Assembly: GCA_025934255.1 (NCBI GenBank)
Contig: JAICYJ010000025.1
Coordinates: 1-37,813, forward strand
Direction of reading: 5' to 3'
Source of the DNA: Thermoleophilia bacterium
GTDB taxonomy: Bacteria > Actinomycetota > Thermoleophilia > Gaiellales > JAICJC01
DNA length: 37,813 bases
Under the pieces are notes generated by a model. It did no database searches. It was not told where the DNA came from and was given only the letters and a program-made list of their open reading frames with translations. The translations under genes were made by a program, and so were the position numbers. Shown here in pieces: positions 28,240 to 37,252 of the stretch (its first letter is position 1; each line of letters begins with the position of its first letter).

Positions 28240-29567
28240 GGCCCGTACACCCCTGTCTCGGCCTGGTCGATGGCGGCGCCCAGGGCGGCCAGCTTGTTCA
28301 GGCACTCCTGGTGTTCATCCGCAGGGTCGGAGTCTGCCACGATCCCGGCCCCCGCCTGCAGGAACGCGGCGCCGTCGCGCATGGCGATCGTCCGGATCGC
28401 GATGCAGGTGTCCATGTCGCCGCCGAAGCCGAGGTAGCCGATGGCGCCGCCGTAGACGCCGCGGCGCCGGCCCTCCAGCTCCGAGATGATCTGCATCGCC
28501 CGCACCTTGGGCGCGCCCGACAGCGTCCCCGCCGGGAAGGTCGCCCGCAGCAGCGAGGCCGCGTCCTGGTCGTCGCGCAGCTGCCCGAACACGTTCGAGA
28601 CGATGTGCATGACGTGCGAGTAGCGCTCGACCACCATCGAGCGCGCCACGCGGATGCTGCCCGGCTCACACACGCGGCCGAGGTCGTTGCGGGCCAGGTC
28701 GACCAGCATCACGTGCTCGGCCCGGTCCTTCTCCGAGCCAAGCAGCTCGTCGGCCAGGGCGTCGTCCTGGGCGCGGTCGGCCGAGCGTGGCCGCGTGCCC
28801 GCGATCGGCCGCAGCTCGCAGGTGCCGTCCAGGTCGAGCCGGACGTGCACCTCGGGCGAGGACCCGACCAGCTGGAACTCGCCGTTGTCGAGCAGGAACA
28901 TGTAGGGCGACGGGTTGACGCCGCGCAGCGCCCGGTAGATCGCGAACGGCGACGCCCCGGTCTGGCGGCGGACGCGCTGGGAGGGAACGATCTGGAACGC
29001 ATCGCCGGCAGCGATGTGCTCGCGGGCGGTCTCGACGGCCGCCATGTAGCGCTCGCGCGTGATCTCGCGGTGCGCCGCGCCCTCCGGCCGGGGCGCAGCC
29101 GCGGCCGCAGCGGGCGGCTTCGACAGCGCCACCACCAGCCGCTCGACCGCCTTTTTCGGGCCGATCAGCGACATCGTGCGGCGGACGTGGTCGAACGCCA
29201 CCACCGAGTCGGCCAGCATGAAGCGCATCAGCGGCAGGCCCGCGTCGTCGGGGTGGGCCGGAGGCAGCGGCACTGGCTCCAGCTGCGTCGCCCAGTCGTA
29301 GCTGAGGTGCCCGACCGCCCCGCCCACGAACGGCGGGTCGCCGGGGCCCGGCCCGGGGCGCTTGGCGGTGAACACCATCGCCTCCTCGAGCGAATCGGTG
29401 GTCTCGCAGCCGGCCGCCAGGAAGCTGTACCTGCCCACCTGCTCGCCCCGCTCGACCGACTCCAGCAGGAAGGCCGGGGCGCCCAGCGCCTCGCGCAGCA
29501 GCAGGTAGGCGCCGACCGGCGTCAGCAGGTCTGCGGGAAGCGTTCGGATGATGCGGTCGTCTGTCAT
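28236..29567 (-). CDS. trpE: Anthranilate synthase component I
   Basis: 443 residues, converting chorismate to anthranilate. The feedback Trp-binding motif LLES is intact at residues 34-37, so end-product inhibition is expected. Catalytic landmarks are QIVPSQR, SPEVHVRL, PIAGTRPR, VDLARNDLGRV, FPAGTLSGAPKVRAM and YGGAIGYLGFGGDMD. First structural gene of the operon, preceded by a terminator and leader peptide. No Shine-Dalgarno is evident between the T tract and the ATG. Confidence 0.96.
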
Positions 29568-29576
29568 TGGGGCAAC

Positions 29577-29608
29577 AAAAAAGCCCCCCGCCGGATCCGG
29601 CGAAAGGC
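29577..29608 (-). terminator. trpL: Intrinsic terminator directly upstream of trpE (attenuator)
   Basis: On the minus strand, 26 bases at 29608-29583 form a continuous hairpin around the palindrome CGCCGGATCCGGCG. The outer GCC-UUU/GGG-GGC pairs include three G-U wobbles. Six U residues follow (29582-29577). The trpE ATG comes 9 bases later. Placed after a Trp-rich leader ORF, this is a transcription attenuator. Confidence 0.9.
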
Positions 29609-29637
29609 CTGTGCGAGGAGCGGGTGCCGCGGCGCAG

Positions 29638-29694
29638 CTAGCGGTCCGTACCTCGCGCGGGAATCCACCACCAGCTGCTGGGCTTGGTCTGCAT
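29638..29694 (-). CDS. trpL: trp operon leader peptide with three consecutive Trp codons
   Basis: 18 codons encoding MQTKPSSWWWIPARGTDR, stop TAG. The Trp codons are TGG TGG TGG. The stop lies 29 bases before the terminator hairpin. When charged tRNA-Trp is scarce, ribosomes stalled on these codons should favour an alternative fold: bases just after the leader (GCGCCGCGG) can pair partly with the 3' arm of the terminator. I did not model the folds. The ATG has no Shine-Dalgarno and lies 9 bases after a -10 box, so translation is probably nearly leaderless. Confidence 0.88.
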   Translation of the reverse strand: MQTKPSSWWWIPARGTDR

Positions 29695-29703
29695 GGGAGT
29701 CGA

Positions 29704-29732
29704 AGTATGCCCGGGCGGCGACGGCCGGTCAA
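29704..29732 (-). promoter_or_regulatory. trp operon promoter
   Basis: TTGACC (29732-29727) and CATACT (29709-29704) are separated by 17 bases on the minus strand, close to the housekeeping consensus. Predicted transcription start is about 29697, 2-4 bases before the leader peptide ATG. This is the best promoter in the window. Confidence 0.7.
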
Positions 29733-29796
29733 CCTGTTTGCGCCCCTGTGCTAGACCTCTTGCCTGTACACACCACTGCGATCAGGGACTGATTTC

Positions 29797-30981
29797 ATGC
29801 CACGAACCGTCATCCTGGGTGCCGCGCGCACCCCGTTCGGCCGCCTCGGCGGGGGCCTGGCGTCGCTGTCCGCGCCGCAGCTGGGCATCCACGCCGGCAG
29901 CGCCGCGCTGGAGCGGGCCGGCGTCAGCGCCGACCAGGTCGGCTACGTGGTGATGGGCGAGGTGCTGCAGGCGGGCGTCGGCATGATCCCGTCCCGCCAG
30001 GTCTCGGCCGGTGTCGGCTGCCCGGTCGGGGTCGGCTCCGACACGATCAACAAGGTCTGCGCCTCCGGCATGCGCGCGACCGCCTACGGCGACCTGCTGA
30101 TCCGCTCCGGCGACCACCAGGTGGTGCTGACCGGCGGCATGGAGAGCATGTCCAACGCCCCCTACCTGGTGCCCAAGGCCCGCTTCGGCTACACGATGGG
30201 CGACGGCGTGCTGGTCGACCACATGACCAACGACGGCCTCACCTCCACCTTCACGCACCGGATCATGGCCGAGGAGAACTCGGTCGTCTCGGCCGAGATC
30301 GCGTGCTCGCGGGAGGACCAGGATGCGTGGGCGTTGCGCAGCCACGAGCGCGCCGTGGCGGCCCAGGACGCCGGCCACCTGGCCGACGAGATCGTGGCCG
30401 TGACGGTGCCCGGCCGCAAGCGCGACACCGTGGTCGACGGCGACGAAGGCCCGCGCCGTGACACGTCGGCCGAGCGGCTGGCCGCGCTGAAGCCCGTGTT
30501 CAGCAAGGACGGGGCCACGACCGCCGGAAACGCTCCCGGGGTAAACGACGGCGCCGCCGCGCTGGTGCTGGCGTCGGAGGAGTGGGCCGGGGCGCAGGGG
30601 CTGACGCCGCTGGCCCGGATCCTCAGCGAGGGCCACGTCGCCGACGACTATCCCTACCTGGTGCGCACCCCGGCCGCGGCCGCGCGGATGGCGCTGGAGC
30701 GGGCCGGCATGACCGTGACCGACGTCGACCTGTTCGAGATCAACGAGGCCTTCTGCTCGGTGGTGCTCTCCACCATCGACCTGCTCGGGGCCGATCCCGA
30801 CCGGTTCAACGTGCAGGGCGGCGCGGTCGCCTTCGGCCATCCGATCGGCGCCTCCGGAGCGCGCCTGGTCGGCACGCTGGTGCACCAGCTGCGGCGACGT
30901 GGCGGCGGGATCGGGCTGGCGGCGATCTGCTCCGGCGCGGCGCAGGGCGACGCGATGCTGCTCGAGGTTTTGCCGGCATGA
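29797..30981 (+). CDS. Acetyl-CoA C-acetyltransferase (thiolase)
   Basis: 394 residues. Nucleophile Cys in [10 protein letters not shown], His in [14 protein letters not shown] and second Cys in [11 protein letters not shown] make a complete thiolase active site; the last motif reads CSGAAQG rather than the more common C-x-GGGx[15 protein letters not shown] is typical. It would cleave acetoacetyl-CoA or other 3-ketoacyl-CoA, or work in the condensing direction. Its stop overlaps the dehydrogenase ATG (ATGA). Divergent from the trp operon. Confidence 0.94.
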   Translation: MPRTVILGAARTPFGRLGGGLASLSAPQLGIHAGSAALERAGVSADQVGYVVMGEVLQAGVGMIPSRQVSAGVGCPVGVGSDTINKVCASGMRATAYGDLLIRSGDHQVVLTGGMESMSNAPYLVPKARFGYTMGDGVLVDHMTNDGLTSTFTHRIMAEENSVVSAEIACSREDQDAWALRSHERAVAAQDAGHLADEIVAVTVPGRKRDTVVDGDEGPRRDTSAERLAALKPVFSKDGATTAGNAPGVNDGAAALVLASEEWAGAQGLTPLARILSEGHVADDYPYLVRTPAAAARMALERAGMTVTDVDLFEINEAFCSVVLSTIDLLGADPDRFNVQGGAVAFGHPIGASGARLVGTLVHQLRRRGGGIGLAAICSGAAQGDAMLLEVLPA

Positions 30982-31820
30982 GCGAGATCCGGCGGATCAC
31001 CGTGGTGGGAGCGGGCCAGATGGGGGCGGGCATCGCCCAGACAGCAGCCGTCGGCGGCTTCGACGTCACCCTCAGCGACGTGGCGCCGCGCCAGCTTGAG
31101 CAGGCCGTATCCGGCATCGAGGCGTCACTGGCGAAGCTGACCGAGAAGGGCCGCCTGGACGAGGCGACGCGCGACGCCGCGCTCGAGCGGATCCAGACGG
31201 CGGCCGAGCCGGCCGACGCCGACCTCCTGATCGAAGCCGCGACCGAGAACGTCGAGCTGAAGCTGCGCATCTTCGCCCAGCTGGACGAGGTGGCCGGGGA
31301 CGGTGCCATCCTCGCCTCCAATACCAGCTCGATCCCGATCACCCGGCTGGCCGCGGCCACGAAGCGCCCGCAGCAGGTGGTCGGCATGCACTTCATGAAC
31401 CCGGTGCCGCTGATGCAGTTGGTGGAGGTGATCCGCGGCCTCGAGACCAGCGACGAGACGGTCACCAGCGTGGTGGCCGCCGCCGAGGCGATGGGCAAGA
31501 CCGTGGCCGAGGCGAACGACTACCCCGGGTTCATCTCCAACCGGATCCTGGTGCCGATGATCAACGAGGCTGTCTACTGCCTGATGGAGGGCGTGGGCGA
31601 CCGCGAGTCGATCGACACGGTCATGAAGCTGGGCATGAACCACCCGATGGGGCCGCTCACGCTGGCCGACCTGATCGGCCTGGACACCTGCCTGGCGATC
31701 ATGGAGGTGCTGCACGACGGGCTCGGGGATGACAAGTACCGGCCCTGCCCGCTGCTGCGCAGCTACGTCGCGGCCGGCCGACTGGGCCGCAAGTCCGGCC
31801 GCGGCTTCTACGAGTACTGA
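30978..31820 (+). CDS. 3-hydroxyacyl-CoA (3-hydroxybutyryl-CoA) dehydrogenase
   Basis: 280 residues. N-terminal Rossmann fold [18 protein letters not shown] binds [13 protein letters not shown] and [10 protein letters not shown] follow; the catalytic His is in [17 protein letters not shown], with Asn/Ser in [26 protein letters not shown] and [11 protein letters not shown] end the family profile. Coupled to the thiolase, it suits acetoacetyl-CoA/3-hydroxybutyryl-CoA interconversion or beta-oxidation. Confidence 0.95.
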   Translation: MSEIRRITVVGAGQMGAGIAQTAAVGGFDVTLSDVAPRQLEQAVSGIEASLAKLTEKGRLDEATRDAALERIQTAAEPADADLLIEAATENVELKLRIFAQLDEVAGDGAILASNTSSIPITRLAAATKRPQQVVGMHFMNPVPLMQLVEVIRGLETSDETVTSVVAAAEAMGKTVAEANDYPGFISNRILVPMINEAVYCLMEGVGDRESIDTVMKLGMNHPMGPLTLADLIGLDTCLAIMEVLHDGLGDDKYRPCPLLRSYVAAGRLGRKSGRGFYEY

Positions 31821-31860
31821 GACGGGCGCCTCGGCACCATCTGAGGCCATCCCTATCCTC

Positions 31861-31895
31861 TTGACCTAACAAACTTCTTACCGGGTTATCACCCG
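31861..31895 (+). promoter_or_regulatory. Candidate promoter and hairpin upstream of the GGDEF/EAL gene
   Basis: TTGACC (31861-31866) and GGTTAT (31884-31889), 17 bases apart, lie in a locally AT-rich patch. CGGGT-TATC-ACCCG (31882-31895) is a perfect hairpin overlapping the -10, possibly an operator. The 5' leader to 31978 would be about 80 bases. I found no match to known c-di-GMP riboswitch motifs. Confidence 0.3.
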
Positions 31896-31977
31896 AACGG
31901 TGGAGTGTGACTTCCGGAGACGGGCGTAAGGTGAATCTCAAGGGCGGCGCGGCTCCTGCCGGCTGCCGGGGGATCTG

Positions 31978-34602
31978 ATGGGCCACGGACGCGACACCAA
32001 AGGCGACCGAGAGCGCCGTCACCACGTGGTACAGGAACGTCTGCGGACACACCTGGCGGTGACGAGCGCACTCGCCGAAGCGCAAACGCTTGCGGAAGCT
32101 GCGCCGCGCCTGCTCGAGGTCGTATGCCGGGGGCTCGACTGGGAGATGGGGGCGCTGTGGCGGGTCGACGGCGACGAGCAGGTGATCCGCTGCGTCGACC
32201 TCTGGCATCTGCCGGGCACGCCGCTGATCGGCTTCTCGCTGGCCACGCGCCACGCGGCGTTCGCGCAGGGCGAGGGGCTGCCGGGCAAGGTCTGGCAGGA
32301 CGGGATCGCCATGTGGGTGCCCGACATCGGCGCCCACCCCGGTCAGCAGCGCGGGGCGCAGGCGGCGCGCGAGGACATCCACGCGGCGCTGGCGCTGCCG
32401 GTCACCGCGTACGGCGAGGTGACGGGGGTGATGGAGTTCTTCAGCTCACGGGTGCGCGAGCCCGACGAGGAGCTGATGGCGCTGCTGACGGGGATCGGCA
32501 GCCTGGTCGGCCAGTTCATCCGCCACCGCGACGCCGAGCGCGACGTGCGCGCCAGCGAGGCGCGCAAGAGCGCGATCGTGAACGCGGCCTTCGAGTGCAT
32601 CATCGGGCTGGACGCGCACGGGCGCGTGACCGAGTTCAACCCGGCCGCGGAGCTGACGTTCGCGCGTCCCCGGGAAGAGGCGCTGGGCCTCTCGGTCACC
32701 GATCTGCTGGTGGTCGACCGGTTGGACGAGCCGCACCGCGCGGACATCGACGCGCTGCTGGCGGGGCAGCTGCCGCGGCTGCTGGGCCTGCCCACCGAGG
32801 CCACCGGGCGGCGCAGCGATGGGCGCGAGTTCCCGGTGGAGCTGGCGATCACGCAGATCGATCTGCCCGGGCCGCCGTCGTTCACCGTCTACCTGCGCGA
32901 CGTCACCGCCAGCCGCGCGGCACAGGCTGCGATGCGCCACCTGGCCGCGATCGTCGAGACCACCAACGACGCGATCCTGTCCAAGACGCTGGGCGGCACC
33001 ATCCTCACCTGGAACCGAGGCGCCGAGCTGCTCTACGGCTACGCGGCCGAGGAGGCGGTGGGGCGGGCCGCCGGCATGCTGGCCACCGAGGAGCGCGTCG
33101 ACGAGATCGCCGACGTGCTGTCCCGCGTGGGGCGGGGCCAGCAGGTCGATCAGTTCGAGACCGTGCACATGCGCAAGGACGGATCGACGGTGGACGTGTC
33201 GCTGACGGTGTCGCCGATCGTCGACGACTCCGGCCAGATCGTGGCGGTGTCGGCGATCGCGCGCGACATCACCGAGCAGATGCGGGCGCAGGCGCAGATC
33301 GAGCACCTCGCCTACCACGACCAGCTGACCGGGCTGCCCAACCGCTCGATGTTCCACGAGCACCTGGCGCTGGCGCTGGCGCGGGCCGATCGCCACCACT
33401 TCGGCGTGGCGGTGCTGTTCATCGACCTCGACAACTTCAAGCTGATCAACGACAGCTTCGGGCACGAGGCGGGTGACGCCCTGCTGCGCGACTTCGGCGC
33501 GCGGCTGAAGTCGGTCACGCGCGCCACCGACATCGTCGCCCGCCAGGGCGGCGACGAGTTCCTGGTGCTGGTGCCGGACCTGGAGCTGGACGGCGGCGAG
33601 ACGATCGTGCCGCGCGCGCTGGAGGTGGTGTCGGCGATCGAGCACAAGGTGCGAAGCGTGCTGGAAACGCCGTTCCTGGTGGCCGACACGGACGTGCACG
33701 TGGGCCTCAGCATCGGTGTCAGCATCTACCCGATCGACGCCACCGACCGTGACGAGCTGCTGCGGAACGCCGACACGGCGATGTACATCGGCAAGGGCCT
33801 GATCGAGAACGAGGCGGCTGCGATCGAGCCGGGCAAGGCACGGGGGCGGCTAGCGATGATGGGTGAGCTGCGCCGCGCGGTCGAGCGGGACGAGTTCGAG
33901 CTGCACTTCCAGCCGATCGTGGAGCTGGAGAGCCGGCGGCTGGTCGGGGCGGAGACGCTGGTGCGGTGGCGCGACAGCGATGGGCGGCTGGTGCTGCCCG
34001 AGCAGTTCGTGCCGCTGGCGGAGCGGTCGGGGCTGATCGAGCCGATGACGCGGCGCGTGATCGAGGGGGCCTGCCGGCAGGCGCGTGAGTGGAGCGACCA
34101 GGGTGCGGATCTGGTGGTGTCGTTCAACCTGCCGCCCGGGCTGTGGGGGCCGAGCATCGTCGAGATGCTGCTGGACGCGACCGGACGCGCAGGGGTCGAC
34201 CCCAGCCGCATGATGATCGAGGTGACGGAATCGACCGTGATGGTGCAGCCGGCCCGGGCCGCGCACACCCTGTCGCTGCTGCGCGCACACGGCGTGCAGA
34301 TGGCGATCGACGACTTCGGCAAGGGGCACTCGTCGCTGGAGCGGCTGCGGCAGCTGCCGGTCAGCACGCTCAAGATCGACCGGTCGTTCGTGGCCGATCT
34401 GCCACACGACCGCGGCGCCGTGGCGATCGTGGTCGCGATCATCCAGCTGGCGCACAGCCTCGACCTGCAGCCGCTGGCGGAGGGCATCGAGACGCAGCAG
34501 CAGCTCGACTTCCTGCTCGAGCACGGGTGCGACCTCGGTCAGGGCTACCTGCTCGGCCACCCGGTGCCGGCGCGGGAGCTGGAGCTGACCAGCCGCCCGT
34601 AG
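31978..34602 (+). CDS. GAF-PAS-PAS-GGDEF-EAL c-di-GMP signalling protein
   Basis: 874 residues, soluble. GAF domain about 20-185; two PAS domains about 195-310 and 318-435, the second ending in the PAC-like VSAIARDITEQ; GGDEF domain about 440-610; EAL domain about 625-865. The GGDEF signature is intact at 524-528, and the product-inhibition site RATD lies five residues before it. In the EAL domain the signature reads ETL (659-661) but the wider ExLxR pattern is kept, as are IDDFGKGHSSL and PLAEGIET, so both cyclase and phosphodiesterase activities are possible. GGGGGA before the ATG is a fair Shine-Dalgarno. The signal sensed is unknown. Confidence 0.93.
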   Translation: MGHGRDTKGDRERRHHVVQERLRTHLAVTSALAEAQTLAEAAPRLLEVVCRGLDWEMGALWRVDGDEQVIRCVDLWHLPGTPLIGFSLATRHAAFAQGEGLPGKVWQDGIAMWVPDIGAHPGQQRGAQAAREDIHAALALPVTAYGEVTGVMEFFSSRVREPDEELMALLTGIGSLVGQFIRHRDAERDVRASEARKSAIVNAAFECIIGLDAHGRVTEFNPAAELTFARPREEALGLSVTDLLVVDRLDEPHRADIDALLAGQLPRLLGLPTEATGRRSDGREFPVELAITQIDLPGPPSFTVYLRDVTASRAAQAAMRHLAAIVETTNDAILSKTLGGTILTWNRGAELLYGYAAEEAVGRAAGMLATEERVDEIADVLSRVGRGQQVDQFETVHMRKDGSTVDVSLTVSPIVDDSGQIVAVSAIARDITEQMRAQAQIEHLAYHDQLTGLPNRSMFHEHLALALARADRHHFGVAVLFIDLDNFKLINDSFGHEAGDALLRDFGARLKSVTRATDIVARQGGDEFLVLVPDLELDGGETIVPRALEVVSAIEHKVRSVLETPFLVADTDVHVGLSIGVSIYPIDATDRDELLRNADTAMYIGKGLIENEAAAIEPGKARGRLAMMGELRRAVERDEFELHFQPIVELESRRLVGAETLVRWRDSDGRLVLPEQFVPLAERSGLIEPMTRRVIEGACRQAREWSDQGADLVVSFNLPPGLWGPSIVEMLLDATGRAGVDPSRMMIEVTESTVMVQPARAAHTLSLLRAHGVQMAIDDFGKGHSSLERLRQLPVSTLKIDRSFVADLPHDRGAVAIVVAIIQLAHSLDLQPLAEGIETQQQLDFLLEHGCDLGQGYLLGHPVPARELELTSRP

Positions 34603-34609
34603 GGTCGGT

Positions 34610-35806
34610 CTAGCGTGCCGTGGCGCCGACCGCCGCCCCGGTGCTTGGCCGCCGCATCCAGGCCAGCGCGCGCCAGGCGAACGCCGCCCCCGCGGCCGAC
34701 GAGGCCGCCGCCGTCAGCCACATCACGTCGTAGCCGGCGTGCTCGGCAATCAGCCCCGAGACGGGCGCGGCCAGCGCGCCGGCGCCGAACACCATGGTCG
34801 AGGCCACGCCGACCGCGCGTGCGGCCCGGTCGGGGCCGACCAGTTCGCCTGCGGTGACGTACAGCACGCCGTTCCAGCCAAAGCAGCCGAAGCCGAGCGC
34901 GATGGTGACGGGCACGGCCAGCAGGACGCCGACGTGCAGCACCGGCGCCATCGCCAGCCCCGCCACCGCGGCCAGCATCCCGCAGTCGATCAGGGTGCGC
35001 ACCCGGCGGGTGCCGCCGCCGCGGTCGGCGATCCGGCCCCAGACCAGCCGGGATGCCGCGGCCGAGAGGTTCAGCACCACGAACAGCGCGCCCGCCTCGG
35101 TCTTGCCGAGGCCGTCGTCGCGCGCCGCGGCGACGATGTAGGTAAGCGACGCGCCGAGCGCGTAGACGTAGAGCAGGCCGACCACCAGCAGCGGGCGCAT
35201 GCCGCGGGCGGCGAGCGCGCCGTCCAGCCGCATGCGCCGGGCGGTGCCGCCGCCGGCGGCCGACAGCCACGCGAACACGCTGGCGGTGGAGGCGGTGGCG
35301 AAGGCGGTCACGATCAGGGCCAGCCGCACGCCGCCGACATGGGCCAGCAGCGGCAGCGCGGCAGCGCCGATGGTGCCGCCCATCGGCACCGCCAGCTGGC
35401 GCCAGCCCAGGGCGATGCCGCGCCGCTCGGGCGGGAACTCGCGCAGCAGGCTGCTCATGCCGGCAACCGGGACGGCGGACGAGCCGATGCCGGCCAGGAA
35501 GATGGCGGCGGCGAACAGCGCGGCGTTGGGCGCGACCGAGGCCGCGAGGTAGGCGCAGAAGTTGATCGTGGCGCCGGCCAGGAGCACCGGACGGGCGCCG
35601 AAGCGGTCGACCAGCATGCCCGCCGGGATCAGCGCGACCGCGGAGCCGAGGCCCACGGCTGCGAACACGGCGCCGAACCCGGCCGGGCCCAGGCCGAACT
35701 TGTTCTGGATGTCCACGCCGATGGCGGGCAGGCCGAACTGCACGATCGAGACCGCCGCCTGGGCGATGACGGCGATGATCAGCGTCGTTCGCGGGCGGGG
35801 GCTCAT
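34610..35806 (-). CDS. Major facilitator superfamily transporter
   Basis: 398 residues with about twelve hydrophobic segments. The loop 2-3 motif appears as GMLVDRFGARPVL, and a second-half counterpart as WGRIADRGGGTRRV. Similarity is to the CynX/NarK-like half of MFS; substrate cannot be read. Start at ATG 35806 is preferred to longer frames because TACCGT lies 6 bases before it, and the hydrophobic part begins soon after. Convergent with the GGDEF gene (7-base gap) and divergent from the HIT gene. Confidence 0.88.
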   Translation of the reverse strand: MSPRPRTTLIIAVIAQAAVSIVQFGLPAIGVDIQNKFGLGPAGFGAVFAAVGLGSAVALIPAGMLVDRFGARPVLLAGATINFCAYLAASVAPNAALFAAAIFLAGIGSSAVPVAGMSSLLREFPPERRGIALGWRQLAVPMGGTIGAAALPLLAHVGGVRLALIVTAFATASTASVFAWLSAAGGGTARRMRLDGALAARGMRPLLVVGLLYVYALGASLTYIVAAARDDGLGKTEAGALFVVLNLSAAASRLVWGRIADRGGGTRRVRTLIDCGMLAAVAGLAMAPVLHVGVLLAVPVTIALGFGCFGWNGVLYVTAGELVGPDRAARAVGVASTMVFGAGALAAPVSGLIAEHAGYDVMWLTAAASSAAGAAFAWRALAWMRRPSTGAAVGATAR

Positions 35807-35812
35807 CGCGAC

Positions 35813-35843
35813 ACGGTATCCGGGTCGCGGCGGAATGTATGCT
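35813..35843. promoter_or_regulatory. Divergent -10 elements of the MFS and HIT genes
   Basis: Minus strand TACCGT (35818-35813) is 6 bases before the MFS ATG. Plus strand TATGCT (35838-35843) is 7 bases before a GTG at 35851 in the HIT frame. Neither gene has a Shine-Dalgarno. Both spacings fit leaderless transcripts. Confidence 0.4.
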
Positions 35844-35850
35844 CGCACCG

Positions 35851-36288
35851 GTGTCGGCGACCGAACGCACCCGATGTCCGATCTGCGCGAGCGGGCATCC
35901 GCTGGACGTGATCGTCGAGCTGGACGCCACGTGGGTTTCGGCGCCGCCGGTGGCCGTGCTGCCGGGCTATGCGTGCGTTGTGGCCAGGCGCCACGTCGAG
36001 GAGCCGTTCCAGCTGCCGGACGACGAGATGGTCGCCTTCTGGCGCGAGTCGATGGCCGTTGCTCGCGCGCTCAGCTCCCTGTTCGAGCCGCGCAAGATGA
36101 ACTACGAGATCCACGGCAACTCGATCCCGCATCTGCACCTTCACCTGTACCCGCGCTTCCCCGGCGATCCCTTCGAAGGCCGGCCGATCGCCATGGACGC
36201 ACCCGCCTTCACCCGCACCGAGGCTGATCTCCGGCGCATGGCCGGTGCCATCGCCGCCGTGCGCGACGGCACCTCGCAGACCGCCTGA
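35851..36288 (+). CDS. HIT-family (histidine triad) protein
   Basis: About 145 residues from GTG 35851; ATG 35839 in the same frame is an alternative that adds four residues and overlaps the proposed -10. The N-terminal CPIC pair may bind zinc or be structural. The histidine triad appears as PHLHLHLYPR with the pattern H-x-H-x-H, the nucleotide hydrolase/transferase active site. NYEIHGNSIPHLH is the branch-type context. Substrate is unknown, probably a dinucleotide or nucleoside phosphoramidate. Confidence 0.88.
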   Translation: MSATERTRCPICASGHPLDVIVELDATWVSAPPVAVLPGYACVVARRHVEEPFQLPDDEMVAFWRESMAVARALSSLFEPRKMNYEIHGNSIPHLHLHLYPRFPGDPFEGRPIAMDAPAFTRTEADLRRMAGAIAAVRDGTSQTA

Positions 36289-36308
36289 CCCGTGTCCGCG
36301 TGGGCAAG

Positions 36309-36314
36309 TACCCT
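36309..36314 (+). promoter_or_regulatory. Candidate -10 of the adenosyltransferase gene
   Basis: TACCCT ends 8 bases before the ATG at 36323; CTGACC lies 18 bases upstream of it, at the end of the HIT gene. No Shine-Dalgarno is seen. Confidence 0.35.
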
Positions 36315-36322
36315 GTCTGGCG

Positions 36323-36898
36323 ATGGTTCGCCTCGACCGCATCTACACGCGCGCCGGCGACGCGGGCGAGACGTCGCTCGGCGACGGCGAGCGCGTGTCC
36401 AAGAGCTCGGCCCGGATCTGGGCCTACGGCACGGTCGATGAGACCGGCGCGGCCATCGGCGTTGCGATCGCCAGCGGGCTGGAGCCGGCCTCAGCCGATC
36501 TGCTGCGCCGCGTCCAGAACGACCTGTTCGACCTCGGCGCCGATCTGTCGGTGCCGGTCGACACCGAGCGCGGCCACGGCAAGTCGCGGCTCCGCATCAC
36601 CGAGCAGCACGTGGCCGCCCTCGAGGCTGCGTGCGACGAGCAGGGTGAGCGGCTTGCGCCCCTCACCAGCTTCGTGCTCTCGGGCGGCACGCCCCAGTCG
36701 GCGGCACTGCACCTGGCCCGCACCGTCTGCCGCGGTGCCGAGCGCCACGTTGTTGCGTTGTCGGCCGAGGCGACGGTCAACCCGCACGCGCTGTCCTACC
36801 TGAACCGGCTATCCGACCTGCTGTTCATCCTTGCCCGCATCCACAACGACGAGGGCCGGGGCGACGTGCTCTGGCAGCCCGGCAGCTCGCTGGCCTGA
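36323..36898 (+). CDS. PduO-type ATP:cob(I)alamin adenosyltransferase
   Basis: 191 residues, a trimeric five-helix-bundle enzyme making adenosylcobalamin from cob(I)alamin and ATP. The N-terminal ATP-binding loop reads IYTRAGDAGETSLGDGERVSK. The core helices carry VDETGAAIG, RVQNDLFDLGADLS, FVLSGG and CRGAERHVV, with LNRLSDLLFILAR at the end. It provides the cofactor for the mutase 350 bases downstream, and works alongside MeaB. Leaderless start proposed (see -10). Confidence 0.93.
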   Translation: MVRLDRIYTRAGDAGETSLGDGERVSKSSARIWAYGTVDETGAAIGVAIASGLEPASADLLRRVQNDLFDLGADLSVPVDTERGHGKSRLRITEQHVAALEAACDEQGERLAPLTSFVLSGGTPQSAALHLARTVCRGAERHVVALSAEATVNPHALSYLNRLSDLLFILARIHNDEGRGDVLWQPGSSLA

Positions 36899-36935
36899 GC
36901 GTCAAGGTTTTCCCTGGCCTGCCGATCTCAAAGGC

Positions 36936-37211
36936 ATGCGCCGGCTGCGTCGATTCGTGCTCCTACCCGTGCTGCTGGTGGGCATCCCGATCTACCACCA
37001 TTTCCATCCCACTCACTCGTGGATGGAGGGCAAGGTGCGCGATGACGTGAACCGCGAGATGGCCCCGGTCACGGCCACCGACGTGCACTGCGTCGTCAAC
37101 GCCAGCATCGCCGACTGCACGGTCAAGACCTCGAACGGCCACGAGTTCATCGTGCACGTCACCAAGAGCGGCGACACCTGGACGGCCCAGCGAGCCGTCT
37201 CCGTCTACTAG
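36936..37211 (+). CDS. Small exported or membrane-anchored protein, unknown
   Basis: 91 residues. A basic start (MRRLRRF) and hydrophobic segment ([13 protein letters not shown]) form an uncleaved anchor or signal. The short outer domain has two Cys nine residues apart ([11 protein letters not shown]), suitable for a disulfide, then strands ending [11 protein letters not shown]. It may be a DUF4333-like secreted domain, but I cannot confirm that. A weak AAAGG precedes the ATG. It sits between two B12-related genes without an obvious link. Confidence 0.65.
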   Translation: MRRLRRFVLLPVLLVGIPIYHHFHPTHSWMEGKVRDDVNREMAPVTATDVHCVVNASIADCTVKTSNGHEFIVHVTKSGDTWTAQRAVSVY

Positions 37212-37240
37212 GCGGTACGAGGACAGCCGAAGACGGGGTA

Positions 37241-37246
37241 TATCCT
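37241..37246 (+). promoter_or_regulatory. Candidate -10 of the mutase gene
   Basis: TATCCT (within GGTATATCCT) ends 6 bases before the ATG at 37253. No cobalamin riboswitch motif was seen in the 41-base gap. Confidence 0.35.
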
Positions 37247-37252
37247 GCTGGC

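Noticed and set aside
31821..31977. c-di-GMP riboswitch before the GGDEF/EAL gene
   Set aside because: The conserved GEMM-type motifs are not present; only a short promoter-like hairpin is seen.
36899..37252. Cobalamin riboswitch upstream of the mutase
   Set aside because: The gap before the mutase is only 41 bases and no B12-box sequence was found there or before PduO.
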